From the NCBI GenBank assembly GCA_036897095.1, contig JAYMSP010003054.1, positions 1 through 21,344 of the forward strand: a stretch of DNA of 21,344 nucleotides, read 5' to 3'. Below are positions 10,401-20,249 of this stretch, piece after piece; the first letter of the stretch is position 1, and every line of letters starts with the position of its first letter. Position numbers and translations under genes: made by a program. Under the pieces are notes generated by a model, which had not been told where the DNA came from, did no database searches, and saw nothing but the letters and a program-made list of their open reading frames with translations. Source of the stretch: Plantago elongata (taxonomy: Eukaryota; Streptophyta; Magnoliopsida; Lamiales; Plantaginaceae).

Positions 10401-11194
10401 GTAGCATTTTATATATTATTAATGCACTCTTCTATTGAATGTGTGAGATATATGTATAGAATTGACATGTATACTATGTATAAATACAAGAGTGTACAAT
10501 TGGTACACGCCTTCATAACGAATACACATTTAGTAAAACGAGATTGGGGTGGAGTAGTATCACACGGCACACAATTATACACGAGTGCATGTTGAAACAA
10601 CAAATGCACACCAAGCATATAGATGATATGTTATAAAGACAATGACATGGGGCAATATTATTTCATTAAATAAGTTCGGGACTTGTATATCAAATGATTT
10701 ATGAATGCAGGTGGTCACTGATTGCTGGTAGACTTCCTGGTCGAACTGCTAACGACGTCAAGAACTTTTGGAATACTCATGTGGAGAAAAAGTTGGATGT
10801 AGGACAAAAGACAAGATCTGCCGGTCACACTCTTCATATTAATGTCCCGAAAACAAAAACACCTACCTATAACAGTAACGTCATTAGACCCAGGCCTCGG
10901 ACCTTCAGCAGCTTGTTACACGTTACGAGAAAAAGAGATGATTGCGGCGATGACAACATGCAGGGGAAATGTGGTCATGAGGGCTCAGGATCATCTTCGC
11001 AGGAAAAGGCGGACGATTGTGTTGAATGGTGGAGCAAGTTGCTTGAATTGACGGAAGACGGGGAGCTTGTTAAGGCTCCGTTAGAAGATATCCTAATTGG
11101 AGAGACCCCATCGTCGGGATTGGGAGAAGGAATGAGTATTTTTGCACTTGAAAAGTTTGATTGGGGACTTCTAAACCTAGACGAACAAGTATGA
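7416..11194 (+). CDS. R2R3-MYB transcription factor, subgroup 6 (anthocyanin activator type)
   Basis: Three exons, 7416-7536, 7611-7740 and 10711-11194, join in frame to 735 bases encoding 244 residues plus TGA. The introns (7537-7610 and 7741-10710) obey GT-AG and sit at the conserved R2R3-MYB positions. R2 has W13, W33 and W53; R3 has F66, W85 and W104, the standard spacing. The bHLH-binding signature [DE]Lx2[RK]x3Lx6Lx3R is exact (D72, L73, R76, L80, L87, R91). ANDV (97-100) is typical of dicot anthocyanin MYBs, and RPRPRTF (143-149) is the subgroup 6 KPRPR[ST]F box with Lys to Arg. An acidic C-terminus with a WWSKLL block (190-195) fits an activation domain. By family, such proteins act in the nucleus with bHLH and WD40 partners to activate anthocyanin genes such as DFR, ANS and UFGT. 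No frameshift or lost key residue is seen; the pathway role is inferred. Confidence 0.95.
7931..8274 (+). repeat. 174-bp tandem duplication in MYB intron 2
   Basis: The unit at 7931-8104 is repeated at 8105-8274. Both open with GTTGATT.TCATACAA, share GTAATCGTTTTATTTGG, GGACTAAAATACACTTTAAATA and ATTCAAATTATATACCAAT, and close with TTAGTTTGAAGGGGGC. Scattered differences mean the duplication is not very recent. Confidence 0.9.
8286..8393 (+). repeat. Diverged 54-bp tandem duplication
   Basis: GCATCAATTGGGTGGAG occurs at 8286-8302 and again at 8340-8356. Following sequence is partly similar (CTCTGTAACTTCTC versus CTTTGTAATTCTC). It lies just after the 174-bp repeats inside intron 2. Confidence 0.7.
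9945..9976 (+). repeat. (AAATT)n microsatellite
   Basis: Pentanucleotide AAATT units are repeated about six times in intron 2 of the MYB gene, and more loosely further left to about 9930. Confidence 0.85.
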
Positions 11195-11377
11195 CTCATA
11201 CGTAATTGCATTAAAAAGTATGATTATGTATTTTCATAGATATAATTGAATCTTACCTCATCTCAGAACTCAAATTTATATGTAAAATTTAATTTATATT
11301 ATACTCCAACAGAATATATAACAAATGTATGCCAATGTTGCAAGCTTGATAATTGGGTTAATTAGTTGAACTTTTGT

Positions 11378-11808
11378 ACGGTCAGACAGACTTTCGTCTT
11401 ACTTAGTAATTGGCAAAAACTTAATATATTTATTTTGTTATGTTTTAAAATACTAAATAAAAAATAAGTAATTCTAAAAATATTATTTTATTTTTAAAAA
11501 TATTGATAAATTTGAATTTTTTATCAATATTTATATTTTCTAAGTTAAATATTCATATGGTGATAGGGATATAGCCTTAGCGCCTTAAAGACACCCCATC
11601 ACCCTTCCGTCTTATAAATATTTAAATTAAGAAAATACAAATATTAAGAAGAAAAAATTAAATTTACCTTCAAAAATATTTTTAAAATAAAATAATATTT
11701 TTTTAAACTTACCTATTTTTTATTTTAGTATTTTAAAATTTAACGAAATAAATATTTAACTTTTTTTAACTTTTACCTGTTATCAAGGAGGACGGTCTGC
11801 CTGACCGT
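11378..11808. mobile_element. Fold-back MITE with long inverted repeats
   Basis: The left end reads ACGGTCAGACAGAC and the right end, reverse-complemented, ACGGTCAGGCAGAC. The two arms pair for roughly 190 bases each, with common blocks such as TTTTAAAATACTAAA and AAATATTATTTTATTTT, and a short more GC-rich centre (about 11560-11620). With 431 bp, no coding sequence and long terminal inverted repeats, it looks like a non-autonomous DNA transposon of the fold-back or Mutator-like MITE class. I could not settle a target duplication (possibly TA only), so the superfamily is open. It begins 184 bases after the MYB stop codon and may lie within or close to the MYB 3' transcribed region. Confidence 0.8.
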
Positions 11809-13250
11809 TATAAAACCCCTAGTTGGGTATATTTGAGTAAAACTATTTTGTAGTTTTGCGAATAACATATAATGCTAATGTAAAACAACTCTTTATCAAT
11901 GAGGATGTAGATTGAATGGACTCAATTAATACTGTGAGAGTTCTTATTTACAATTATTAGAAAATTAACACTCTATACTCACATGGACTTTAAACTTGTT
12001 AATATTGTAGAAAAAATAATTAATGAGTAATAATTTACATTATTGAAGAAATATAATTATAACACAATTTTAATAAAATTAAACCTATAATATGTTGCAA
12101 GGAAAAAATAGTTAAGGCAAGGGAAAAAGGTAGTTAAGAGTAAAAAAAAGATTAAAAGTTGGTCCGCTAACTAATTTGTACCTCTTCTCTTTTATAACAG
12201 TACAGATAATTTTTAGAAAATCATCTTTTCACTGGAAGTAGTAGGTTTGTGTCCAATCCATCACTTCTGACCCACTTTATCATTTGTGGATTTAATCTGT
12301 TACTTCTCACCTAATATATCGTATATAATCCAATTTACACAATTTGACTCATACAATATAATTTAATTTAAATGTATATATCTTAAAAAATGATCTAGCA
12401 ATTTTATTTTAGAATTAATTTAGTAAAATTCAGAAAATGTTAGAAATTATATTTTATCTTCTAATATATATGTTGTTATCTCGAAATGTGCATGTTTCGA
12501 CACTTGAACAGGATCAACTCTCCTTTTCGTTGCCACTTTTTATGGTTCCGTATTGTTCTATATGAATGGATAGACCTCACCCATTTTCCAGTTTATTTGG
12601 GTTTGGATAAAGAATAACCACTTGCTTAACGATTTCATTAAGACTTGATTTGCTTTCTCATTCATTTCATGAATCGTGCAGCTCCTTGGCCCAGTTTTCC
12701 ATACGGTGTTGACCCATTTCAACAATCAAGGCCTTGTCTTCAAACTTGCCCATTTAGAATAAGGGCCATCGGTCTCTATGTTATCTTCTCCGGCGAGAAG
12801 AATTCTAATAGCTCTGCAAGTCTCCAATCGAAGTCTGACCCGTCGTCATTAACTCAACCATGAACTCGTGAATAAATAGAAGTGTTTGAGTCAAACTCGG
12901 GTTGCAAGACAAGACTTAGGCCTAAATTTTTTGACTTAATTTTAATAACGAAGTTTCTTGATTTATCGCATTGTACTATCGTTAGTACATCATTTTAAAT
13001 TGAATACAACAATTATCAAAACTTAAACAATTTTATAAATATAAATTTACATAATTACAAAAATCACACCTCCTAAATAATGTCCTTACATTTTAACCCT
13101 AAATTAAATCTTCTTCTCTAAAAAGCACCATCAACTTCACTTCTTCTTCAATTATCACCACCACCACAAACCACTGCCAATCACCATAGCTCCGACGAAC
13201 CAATTTATAAAAGGTCACCATTAATTTTTTTTTCATTTCACCGGAGCTCC
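11809..13250. other. Gene-free AT-rich stretch
   Basis: No gene or clear element is recognised. A 72-residue plus-strand frame (12645-12863) sits in slightly GC-richer sequence but has no motif I recognise. Confidence 0.4.
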
Positions 13251-13272
13251 GATCAGTTACCGCCAGGAAGCT

Positions 13273-13355
13273 CGAGAAGCTCCATGGTCGAGCTTCCATG
13301 GCATGGCAGCCATGGAAAGAACTTCGAGCTTTCATGGCTTGGCTGCCATGGAAGC
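13273..13355. repeat. CCATGG-rich direct and inverted repeat cluster
   Basis: Two similar 31-base copies, both starting CGAGCTT and both containing CATGGC..GGC.GCCATGGAA, lie at 13289-13319 and 13325-13355. Each is itself nearly palindromic (TTCCATGGC paired with GCCATGGAA). CCATGG occurs at 13282, 13296, 13310 and 13346. The DNA can form strong hairpins. An overlapping 91-residue minus-strand frame (13099-13374) reads through it as a short repeated peptide, but shows no known domain. Confidence 0.75.
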
Positions 13356-13374
13356 TGACCGGAGTTCCAGTCAA

Positions 13375-13734
13375 ATAAAAAAAGTTAACTTTTTTTTATG
13401 AATTTTAAAATTGGTGTATTTGTGCATTATTTGATATTGGGGGGTTGGTTTAATATTATTTGTGGGTATATTTTTTAAATTTAAAATAGAAAGGGTGTCA
13501 AGCAATTTAGCCTTATGATATATTTTATTATATTGCGACGTAGTGCGACGTTATTATGCGACAGTTCGGCATCACATCGCATTAATAATTGATCAATGGA
13601 TGAGATTGAATCAAAATTTAATCTAATGATTAGAAGAAGTGTACTATTGTTAATACAATGAGACGGTATTATTCTTAGTCACACACATCTTTCTTAATAA
13701 ATTGTGTTGATGAGTGATGACTATGTATTGATTG
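13375..13734. other. Gene-free stretch left of the LINE
   Basis: AT-rich with a small GCGACGT/GTGCGACGTT repeat near 13536-13553. The last ~35 bases could encode a few residues continuing the older LINE fragment found on the other side of the L1 insertion (see findings), but this is weak. Confidence 0.35.
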
Positions 13735-13747
13735 ATTTGAGTAGATT
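13735..13747. repeat. L1 target site duplication, left copy
   Basis: ATTTGAGTAGATT lies one base from the poly-T run (the reverse-strand poly(A) tail). It is repeated exactly at 19784-19796 on the other side of the LINE. Confidence 0.9.
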
Positions 13748-13748
13748 C

Positions 13749-13769
13749 TTTTTTTTTTTTTTTTTTTTT
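13749..13769 (-). other. L1 poly(A) tail (poly-T on plus strand)
   Basis: Twenty-one uninterrupted Ts on the plus strand mark the 3' end of the minus-strand LINE, directly next to the target duplication. An unbroken tail suggests limited decay since insertion, although homopolymers can re-expand. Confidence 0.9.
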
Positions 13770-13825
13770 GTGAAACAAAGAAAGGCATTAAGCTTAAAAG
13801 CCATTGTCGGTGCCCAAAACCGGGA

Positions 13826-16800
13826 TTACAAAAATAGGCTAAGCCAAAGCTTCCTGCTATCTAAACAATCATATCCTAGTTTAGCTAGGTGGTCAGCGCA
13901 ACGATTTGCTTTCCTATCTATCTTCTTGACGCAAATGTTCCAAGGTTAATGGAGGAGAATCTTGCAATCATCCACCAGCCTTGTAAGTTTCACTGGTGGC
14001 TCCTCATTATCCGTGAGCTAGTCATGAATGGCTTCAGAAGCCATTTTAACTTGTAGTTTCGGTATGCGTTGGTCCCATGAAAGTGTCAGGCCCTTCAAGA
14101 GAATATGTTGCTCGGCCTCATTGACTGTAGGTTGTCATAGTGGAGCTGCAAATCCCCACACCCAGTCACCCTTTTCATCGCGCATTCAAGTGCCCTTGAG
14201 TTCAAATCCGTTTTCACATTACCGTCGACATTGAGTTTCTTCCATGAGCTAGCTGATTTTGTCCACTTTTGCTCCTCAATGAACCTGCATTGTGGATCAA
14301 TCTTAAGCTGTAGGTCACAACTCACCTGTTTGATCAAGAATAGTAACTTGGTTCTTGATTCTGCTCTGCCACGGAAAATCTTTGCATTCCTAGATTTCCA
14401 AAGAGACCATATAGTAGTAGAGAAAATTGCTAGCTAGCACACGTCTGACTTTAGTGAGTGTTTGAGATTATTTCTCAAGCTGAAGATTAGCCAGTCCTCA
14501 TCCAGTAGCGCATCGAACTTCAGTAATTCTTCACTTGCCAGTACTGCTGACTAAATGGATCTGGAGCAGTACAATGTCGGAGAATGTGGATGCTAGTTTC
14601 CTCACTTGTTCCACATTGAAGACAGCTCGAGTCCGAAGTCATGTGTCTAACATACCTTAATTGGTTGGTGAGAAGCCTGTTTGGTACACTAACTAGAGAA
14701 AATGCTTGAATTTGTTGGAAAGTTTGCTCTTTCAAATTACCTTCCATTCATTTCTTGTGCACGCTGGTGCTGAATTTCTCTTGAGTAGCACATTGTATGC
14801 GGATTGGCATGTGAAAGAGCCAGACACCGTTTCATTTCATACCACACAGTCCAGTACATCAAGTAGGCTTATGTTAGCCCCTTCAATTTCATCTTGTAGT
14901 GTTTACAGGACTGGTGTGTAGATGATGAAAAAATTCAAGTTTCCTTGTGTGTTCAGTAGCTGACCTAAAGATATCTTACAATCACGGTGGTCTAAGTTGT
15001 CAATTTATGAACTCAGTAGATTGTTAAGGGATCTGGGGTCCACCCAGAACCTGATATTTTGTTCGTTGCCTACCTTCCAACGTAAGCAAGATTGGTGATG
15101 GTTAGCAACCTTGAGTATTCCTTTCCAGAGCGGGCTGACTCCTTGTTTAGCCAAGACCTACATCTTTCAGGTATTTGGCTTCGATGAGTTCCAACCAAAT
15201 TGATCTTTGCTGTTTGAGCACCTTCTAGATAACCTATGCAAACATAGCTTCGTTGTTGAGTCGAGCTTCACGGATTTTTAAACCTCCAGCCAACTTTGGT
15301 TGCACCACTTGTTTCCATCCTATGAGATGCATCTTTCTTTGTCAAATATTGTTAGATAAAAGGAAATCTCTATTCAATTTGTCGAGCTTGTCTCAAATAT
15401 ATTCCGGAGCCAGCTTTCATGCATATCATAGATCGTGATCGATGAAGTAACGAATTGGATGAGGGTAGTTCTTCCAGCCGTGGATACAAATTTCTTTTTC
15501 TATCCTGCGTATTTAGCCATAAACTTGTCGACAAGTTTTCCGGAATCCGCTCGAGAAACTCGTCCATGTCGAAGAATTACTCCAAGATATTTCCCCAGGT
15601 TTAAGGTTTGGCTAAAGACCAAGATTTCACTAATATTCTATTTCAGACTCATGCCGTATGCTTTGGAAATGAACACAGTAGACTTGGTGAAATTAATATT
15701 GAGTCCGGACTTCTCACAGAATTTGTCAATCACCTTATTAATTGTCTTTGCATTAGCTATCGTAGCTTTACTCATCAGGTTCAAGTCGTCAGCAAATAGG
15801 ACATGTGAGAATGCCGGTCCATTCTGACACGGTTTTATCGGCTCCCACTTCCTGTCGTCGACCATATCATTAATCATGTAGGACAACCTCTCAATGCATA
15901 ATACAAAAAGATAGGGCGAGAGTGGGTCTCCTTGTCGTAGACCACAAGTGTGTGGGTGATCGTCTCGAGAGGATCCCCATTCCACAAAATCCGCGGTCTA
16001 GCACTACGAACACAAAACATTATGATTCGTATCACATTTGCTGGAAAATTGAATGCATAGAGCATATCTTTCAGGAAATTCCAATCAATCATGTCGTATG
16101 ATTTCTCAAGGTCTAGTTTCATAATTATACAACCCGTCTTGTACTTCTTCTTCGATCTCAAAGAATGTAGGATTTCTTGCATCACTAGGATATTATCTTG
16201 CGTACTCCGGCATTTAATAAAACTTGATTGTCATAAGGATATTAATTTTGGCATTAAATCCTTTAGACGAATTTTAATAAACTTATACACTACATAGCAC
16301 AAAACGATAGGCCGATACTGAGATATGAGGCTGGGGTTCGGCAGTTTTGGAATAAGGCACAAAAAAGCTTCACAGGTGCTCGAGTCAAAGGTACCAGAGT
16401 TAAAATCTTGTTGTATGAATTTCACGATGGAACTCCCCACTATATCCAACAATTTTGTTAGAAAAATCCCTGAATTCCATCCAGTCCTGGTGCCTTTGAC
16501 GGATGGGTGGCCCGAACTGCAGACTTAATTTCTTCATCAGGAAGTTGGGCTCCAAGTCGATCTGCTTCTTCCCTTGTAATTTGAGCTTGGAACCTGGATA
16601 TGTCCAGGGATGTTCTTCGAGTGCTAGCCTGTTGGTCAGATGCAAATATTCTCTCGAAGTGTTGTCGACAATGTAACTTGAGGGTTCTCTGATCCTGTGA
16701 CCAATCATCACCAATTTGGAGCATTAGAATCTTGTTTGCACGCCTCGTAGCTAGTGTCGAGTGATGGAAAAACTTGGTATTCGATTTACCTTCGACTATC

Positions 16801-17840
16801 CACTTGACTCTCGACTTTTGAAACCAATGTATCTCTTCTTGTCGAATTACCTCGTCATATTCTTTAACGAGATCTTTTTCTAGATTAACCAGGAAAGTGT
16901 TGTAAGACCGGTAAAGGGCGCGCTGAATAACATCTAACCGGGATCTGAGTTTCCTTTTGTTAAAGAATATATTTCCGAATTTTGACTTGTTCCAGGCCCA
17001 AGGACATTGAGTATTTTGGCAGTGGAGTAATAGCATTTGTCTCGTCCTTCCATATATCATTGATCAGAACTTCGAATTTGGGTTTCAATAGCCAAGCCTT
17101 TCGAAAGCGGAAGGGTCTTGTAACCCGCTGCTCCTCCAATCTGTAGAAACACGTAAGGACTGGGTGATGTTCGAATGCGTTTTAGGTAGGTGCAAGACGA
17201 CATTATGGGGATTATTTTGCACCATGCTTCATTAGTGAGGAGATCGATCAATAGGTTCTTGGATATTAGCTAATCCATCTCTAGCATTATTCAAAGTAAA
17301 ATTTGGTCCGTGAAACCCCAAATCACGAAGACTACAACTTTTGATCCAGTTATTAAAGACTAAAAATCACCTTAAGGAGACAACGTTCCCTCCCATCTTC
17401 TCATGGGTGAATTGAATCTCATTGAAATCACTAGTAACCATCCAAGGAAGATCATTAGTGCTAGCAAATTTTTCTAGACTATTAAAAATGCGTACCTTAT
17501 CTTCTTGTCGGGCTTGGGTATAAACACCCGAGACAATCTAGTTCGGTTGCTCTCTTCTACTTATTAGGACATGGATCGCTTGATCATCCACATGTAGTAT
17601 TTCTACATCTGTATCATCCGCATTCCAGAATAACCAGATACCACACATCATACCCTCGGTCGGAGCTGTAATCCAGTCTGTAAAACCGAGTATGGGTAGA
17701 ATTAGATCAACATGAGCTGGGAAAACCCAGGTCTCCATAAAAAATACAACATGGGGTCGATGTTCTCGAACTATTTCACAGAAATTAGTAGCAAAATCAT
17801 CGCCACCAGCTCCTTGACAATTCCATGTGAGAACTTTCAT
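13826..17840 (-). pseudogene. L1 ORF2: endonuclease, reverse transcriptase, RNase H (broken)
   Basis: The likely start is the ATG at 17840, reading MKVLTWNCQGAG, the canonical APE-endonuclease opening. METW (the catalytic Glu) follows near 17737, and a SDFNEI block near 17430 matches the usual GDFNEI. The last endonuclease motif (SDH) is damaged near 17170, with an Asn in place of Asp and a frame slip. RT motifs are KAPGLDG (about 16480), LDLEKSYD (about 16110), GLRQGDPLSP (about 15930) and FADD (15785-15796). zf-RVT is CLQC..H..LRHC near 14565-14625. The RNase H part shows KLNVDG (about 14240), AEQ.LLKG and RKANRCADHLAKLG (near 13880-13920), ending at TAA 13828-13826. Span about 4.0 kb matches roughly 1,300 codons, normal for plant L1 ORF2. 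At least a dozen stops and several frameshifts make it inactive. Confidence 0.92.
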
Positions 17841-18073
17841 TGGTAAACCAAATATATCAGTGGGGTGGATGGGGTTAACAATATATCCCCCCTCCATAGA
17901 ACAATCAGTTGAATGATCAACCTGAGCAGTTGGTGGAATAACCAATCCATCTCCTACTCTATTATCTTGGCCCGGGTCTAGAATTGTCGTTCATTCCCCA
18001 TTCGTTCCCGATAGTGAGTCTCGATTGAACACTGCCACATTATCGATGGTATATCTAGGACGTGTATCAGCAG

Positions 18074-19606
18074 TTAGTCTAGGCCGATCAATGTAATCCT
18101 GGATGGTTGGTCGAGGACTTCTAGCCTGGTTTCATATTCTGGTATGACCTCCTCCTCAACTTCCATATTGTTGAGTGCCCCTACCACCATTGCTAGCCCC
18201 TGTAGGCCCAAAAAAGGTCCGTGTCCCAAATCTCCCATTCCGATCTTCTGAGGTTTCGGCGTCAATGAGGTCAAATTCTTCTAAAGAAGCAAAGCTACTC
18301 GAAGTAATGTTCTCTGTACCGCGTGAGGATTGTCCGATACAGTATTCTGTCTGCTGGGTAGATGGGAGACAAGCTCCTGACTCATTAAATATAATTCTGG
18401 AATCTATCTTCTGATTAGCATTGGAGTTTGGGCGTTGTAGGATTCTAGTCACTATTTTCTCTTTTTGTTTCCCATTAGGAATTTCCTCTTCAAAGTACTT
18501 TGTCAAATCAATCTCTAGAGCTTCCAAACGTCTAGGTTTCCTGCTAGGGTTAGCATTGGAAGTTGCCTTCCTGTTCCTGCCCAGAGTTCCGGCTTGTGCA
18601 AAATTACCTTGGGGGCCGGATGTTCCTTTCCAGGATTGATTTGGTTTCTTCTTCCTTTGAACGGTCATACAATCTCCGAATTCCTTGTTCTTCACCTTTT
18701 CTACTAACCATTCAACTGATTCATTTCCCATAGTTTGGTCAGTAATTTCCATGCTCTCCAGCTGTGCAGAGGCAGCCTGTGAACTATGAGTTGTTGCCTT
18801 GTGTTCCTTCATTTGGTGACCTGCACAACCACAATTGTAGCACACTGAAGGGAGGATTTCATAGACAACTTAGAATATTTTTCCATCAACACTGACGCCA
18901 AGCTCAAGAGGAACTTCAAGGCAAATTTTAACACAAAAACGTGCGAACTCACCACGAGTTGCGCTAAATGTATTCCCATCAAATTTAATAGGATCTCCAA
19001 TACATGATGTTGCGTTCTGGATGATGGCTTCACAAAAGTATTCAACAGGCAGGTTGAGGTCCTTGAGGATACGAACCTACGTTATGGCAATTTCTACCTT
19101 ATCATTGTCGGACGGAACTTTGGCTTCCACTTCCTAATTGATAGAAAGCTATCGGCGAGTTGCCATGGTCCTCCAGTCAAGATCAAGTCCCGTTTAGCCT
19201 CGAAAATTCCTTTCAAACAGTAACAGTTATGTCCAAGATCTATCATCCCCGCATCCCCATTTAATCCCCACACGGTTTAAAAATTTCCCATTAGTGCTGT
19301 GTAGAACCAAGGTTTTCCTAGCACCTTGATAATGATTGCATCTTTCCATTGATGTTTGATATTGTTCTTCAGTTCCTCAGCCAGGATAATCTGTTTGAAA
19401 GGAACTTCGGCTGAAAAGCAACAATCACTTTGATCATGTCACATTCCTCTTTCGTTCTGTCCTTATCAAGATATATATCCTGCTACCTTCTCCCTCCGTA
19501 CAACTTTGATGCATAGGTTTGGTTTTCTTCCCTCGGGCTACCTTTCCAAGGGCCCATCTCAACTGGTTCACCAGGGTTTTTGGGGATATTGTGGATCTGC
19601 CTCCAT
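18074..19606 (-). pseudogene. L1 ORF1: DUF4283 / zinc-knuckle RNA-binding protein (broken)
   Basis: Probable start ATG 19606 (MEADPQYPQ). A DUF4283-type region follows, with IKHQWKDAIIIKVLGK near 19370 and GIFEAKRDLILTGGPW near 19190, then in another frame FDGNTFSATRGEFARFCVKI (near 18940) and a linker to a CCHC-type zinc knuckle at 18801-18842. There CxxCxxxxH is present but the fourth ligand Cys is absent (His or Lys follow). The C-terminal half (18156-18800) is a long open, Ser/Asn/Lys-rich tail in one frame; the final stretch to 18074 is open in a second frame. ORF1 protein coats LINE RNA in the cytoplasm and accompanies it to the nucleus. Early stops near the N-terminus and at least one frameshift disable it. 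Confidence 0.85.
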
Positions 19607-19783
19607 CGAGTCAGTCTCACCAGCAGTTTTGCCTTGGTCACTTTTGGGTACGCGTATCAGACGGAGTTGTTGTTGGAATCATTGCAGATGCGTTGAATCA
19701 ATGTAGCGCCGTCAAGAAGATTTTCAGAGAAAGCCCGATGAGATCGCATCTAGAGAGAAAGGCCGAACTTTTTTTGTGGACTA
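19607..19783 (-). other. L1 5' leader
   Basis: About 177 bases lie between the target duplication and the first ORF1 ATG on the minus strand. In plant L1s the internal promoter would be located here, but I see no defined promoter motif. Confidence 0.6.
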
Positions 19784-19796
19784 ATTTGAGTAGATT
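19784..19796. repeat. L1 target site duplication, right copy
   Basis: ATTTGAGTAGATT is identical to 13735-13747 and marks the 5' boundary of the minus-strand LINE. Confidence 0.9.
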
Positions 19797-20249
19797 TAAT
19801 GTAATATGATTGGCATGGTATTGGTTGGTATGCCACTATAGGATCACAACTAAGGAACGCCTCCTGTGGTTCGGTATGATAGATGACACTACATGCTACT
19901 TTTGTTCGAACCCGAAGTGTGAGTCCCATCTATTGTTCGAATGCGAGAAGACTAAAACTATATGAATGGATGTACTTCGATGGTTATGATTTTGACACAC
20001 CCCAATGGATTGGAACATGGAACTACATTAGGTGTTGCAACACGTCAAGGGCAAGAATTGGAGGAGTCAACTGTTGAAAGTGGTCTTTCTATAAACCATA
20101 TAAGAAATCTGGAAATATAGGAACAATAAATATTTTGGTAGTAATGATACTCATATTTCTATTTCCCAAAAAATTATAGAGGTAGTAACATTTAGAGCTC
20201 GGTTGGTGTCGCGGCTTCGACCCCATGTTGGGTGTAGTTTACTTTGATT
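19797..20249 (+). pseudogene. Older LINE fragment: zf-RVT region and ORF2 C-terminus
   Basis: A single plus-strand frame, interrupted by several stops, reads RITTKERLLWFGM (from 19840), then a CxxC...HLLFEC zinc-binding pattern (CYFC at 19894-19905), KGKNWRSQLLKVVF, EIWKYRN and a final SRLRPHVG near 20230. This is the end of the second ORF of plant LINE reverse transcriptases (zf-RVT family), without an RNase H domain. Its direction is opposite to the neighbouring 6-kb L1 and its sequence family differs from it. It is cut at the L1 target duplication on its left. The 3' tail of this older element is not obvious. Confidence 0.82.

Larger units (their letters stand above)
7741..10710 (+). other. 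MYB intron 2, 2970 bp, repeat-bearing
   Basis: The intron begins GTAAGT and ends ATGCAG. It splits the R3 repeat within the Lys84 codon, the usual second-intron site. It is very AT-rich and holds a 174-bp tandem repeat (7931-8274), a diverged 54-bp duplication near 8286-8393, an AT/GT-rich imperfect palindrome near 7790-7820, and an (AAATT)n run at about 9945-9976. No transposase or other coding sequence was recognised inside it. Confidence 0.9.
13748..19783 (-). mobile_element. Full-length, decayed L1-type LINE (~6.0 kb)
   Basis: A non-LTR retrotransposon in minus orientation. It has a short 5' leader, ORF1 (DUF4283 plus zinc knuckle), ORF2 (APE endonuclease, reverse transcriptase, zf-RVT zinc-binding region, RNase H) and a 3' poly(A) seen as 21 Ts at 13749-13769. 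An exact 13-bp target duplication flanks it. Presence of both the 5' end and the tail shows it is not 5'-truncated, unlike most LINE copies. Both ORFs are broken by stops and frameshifts, so it cannot move by itself. The mobile body separates the left flank from an older LINE fragment at 19797 onward. Confidence 0.95.

Noticed and set aside
11370..11815. A definite target duplication for the fold-back element
   Set aside because: Flanks share at most TA; no convincing 3-, 8- or 9-base duplication was found, so the superfamily was left open.
13099..13374. 91-residue minus-strand open frame with repeated SFHG..AM.AR peptide
   Set aside because: The repeat is explained by the CCATGG DNA repeat; no domain, splice partner or promoter supports a gene.
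14028..16528. Several plus-strand open frames of 60-130 codons across the LINE
   Set aside because: They are antisense shadows of L1 ORF2; the minus-strand reading carries the RT, zf-RVT and RNase H motifs.
19506..19809. Plus-strand open frames of 66 and 96 codons at the 5' end of the L1
   Set aside because: They lie antisense to L1 ORF1 and its leader and have no motif of their own.
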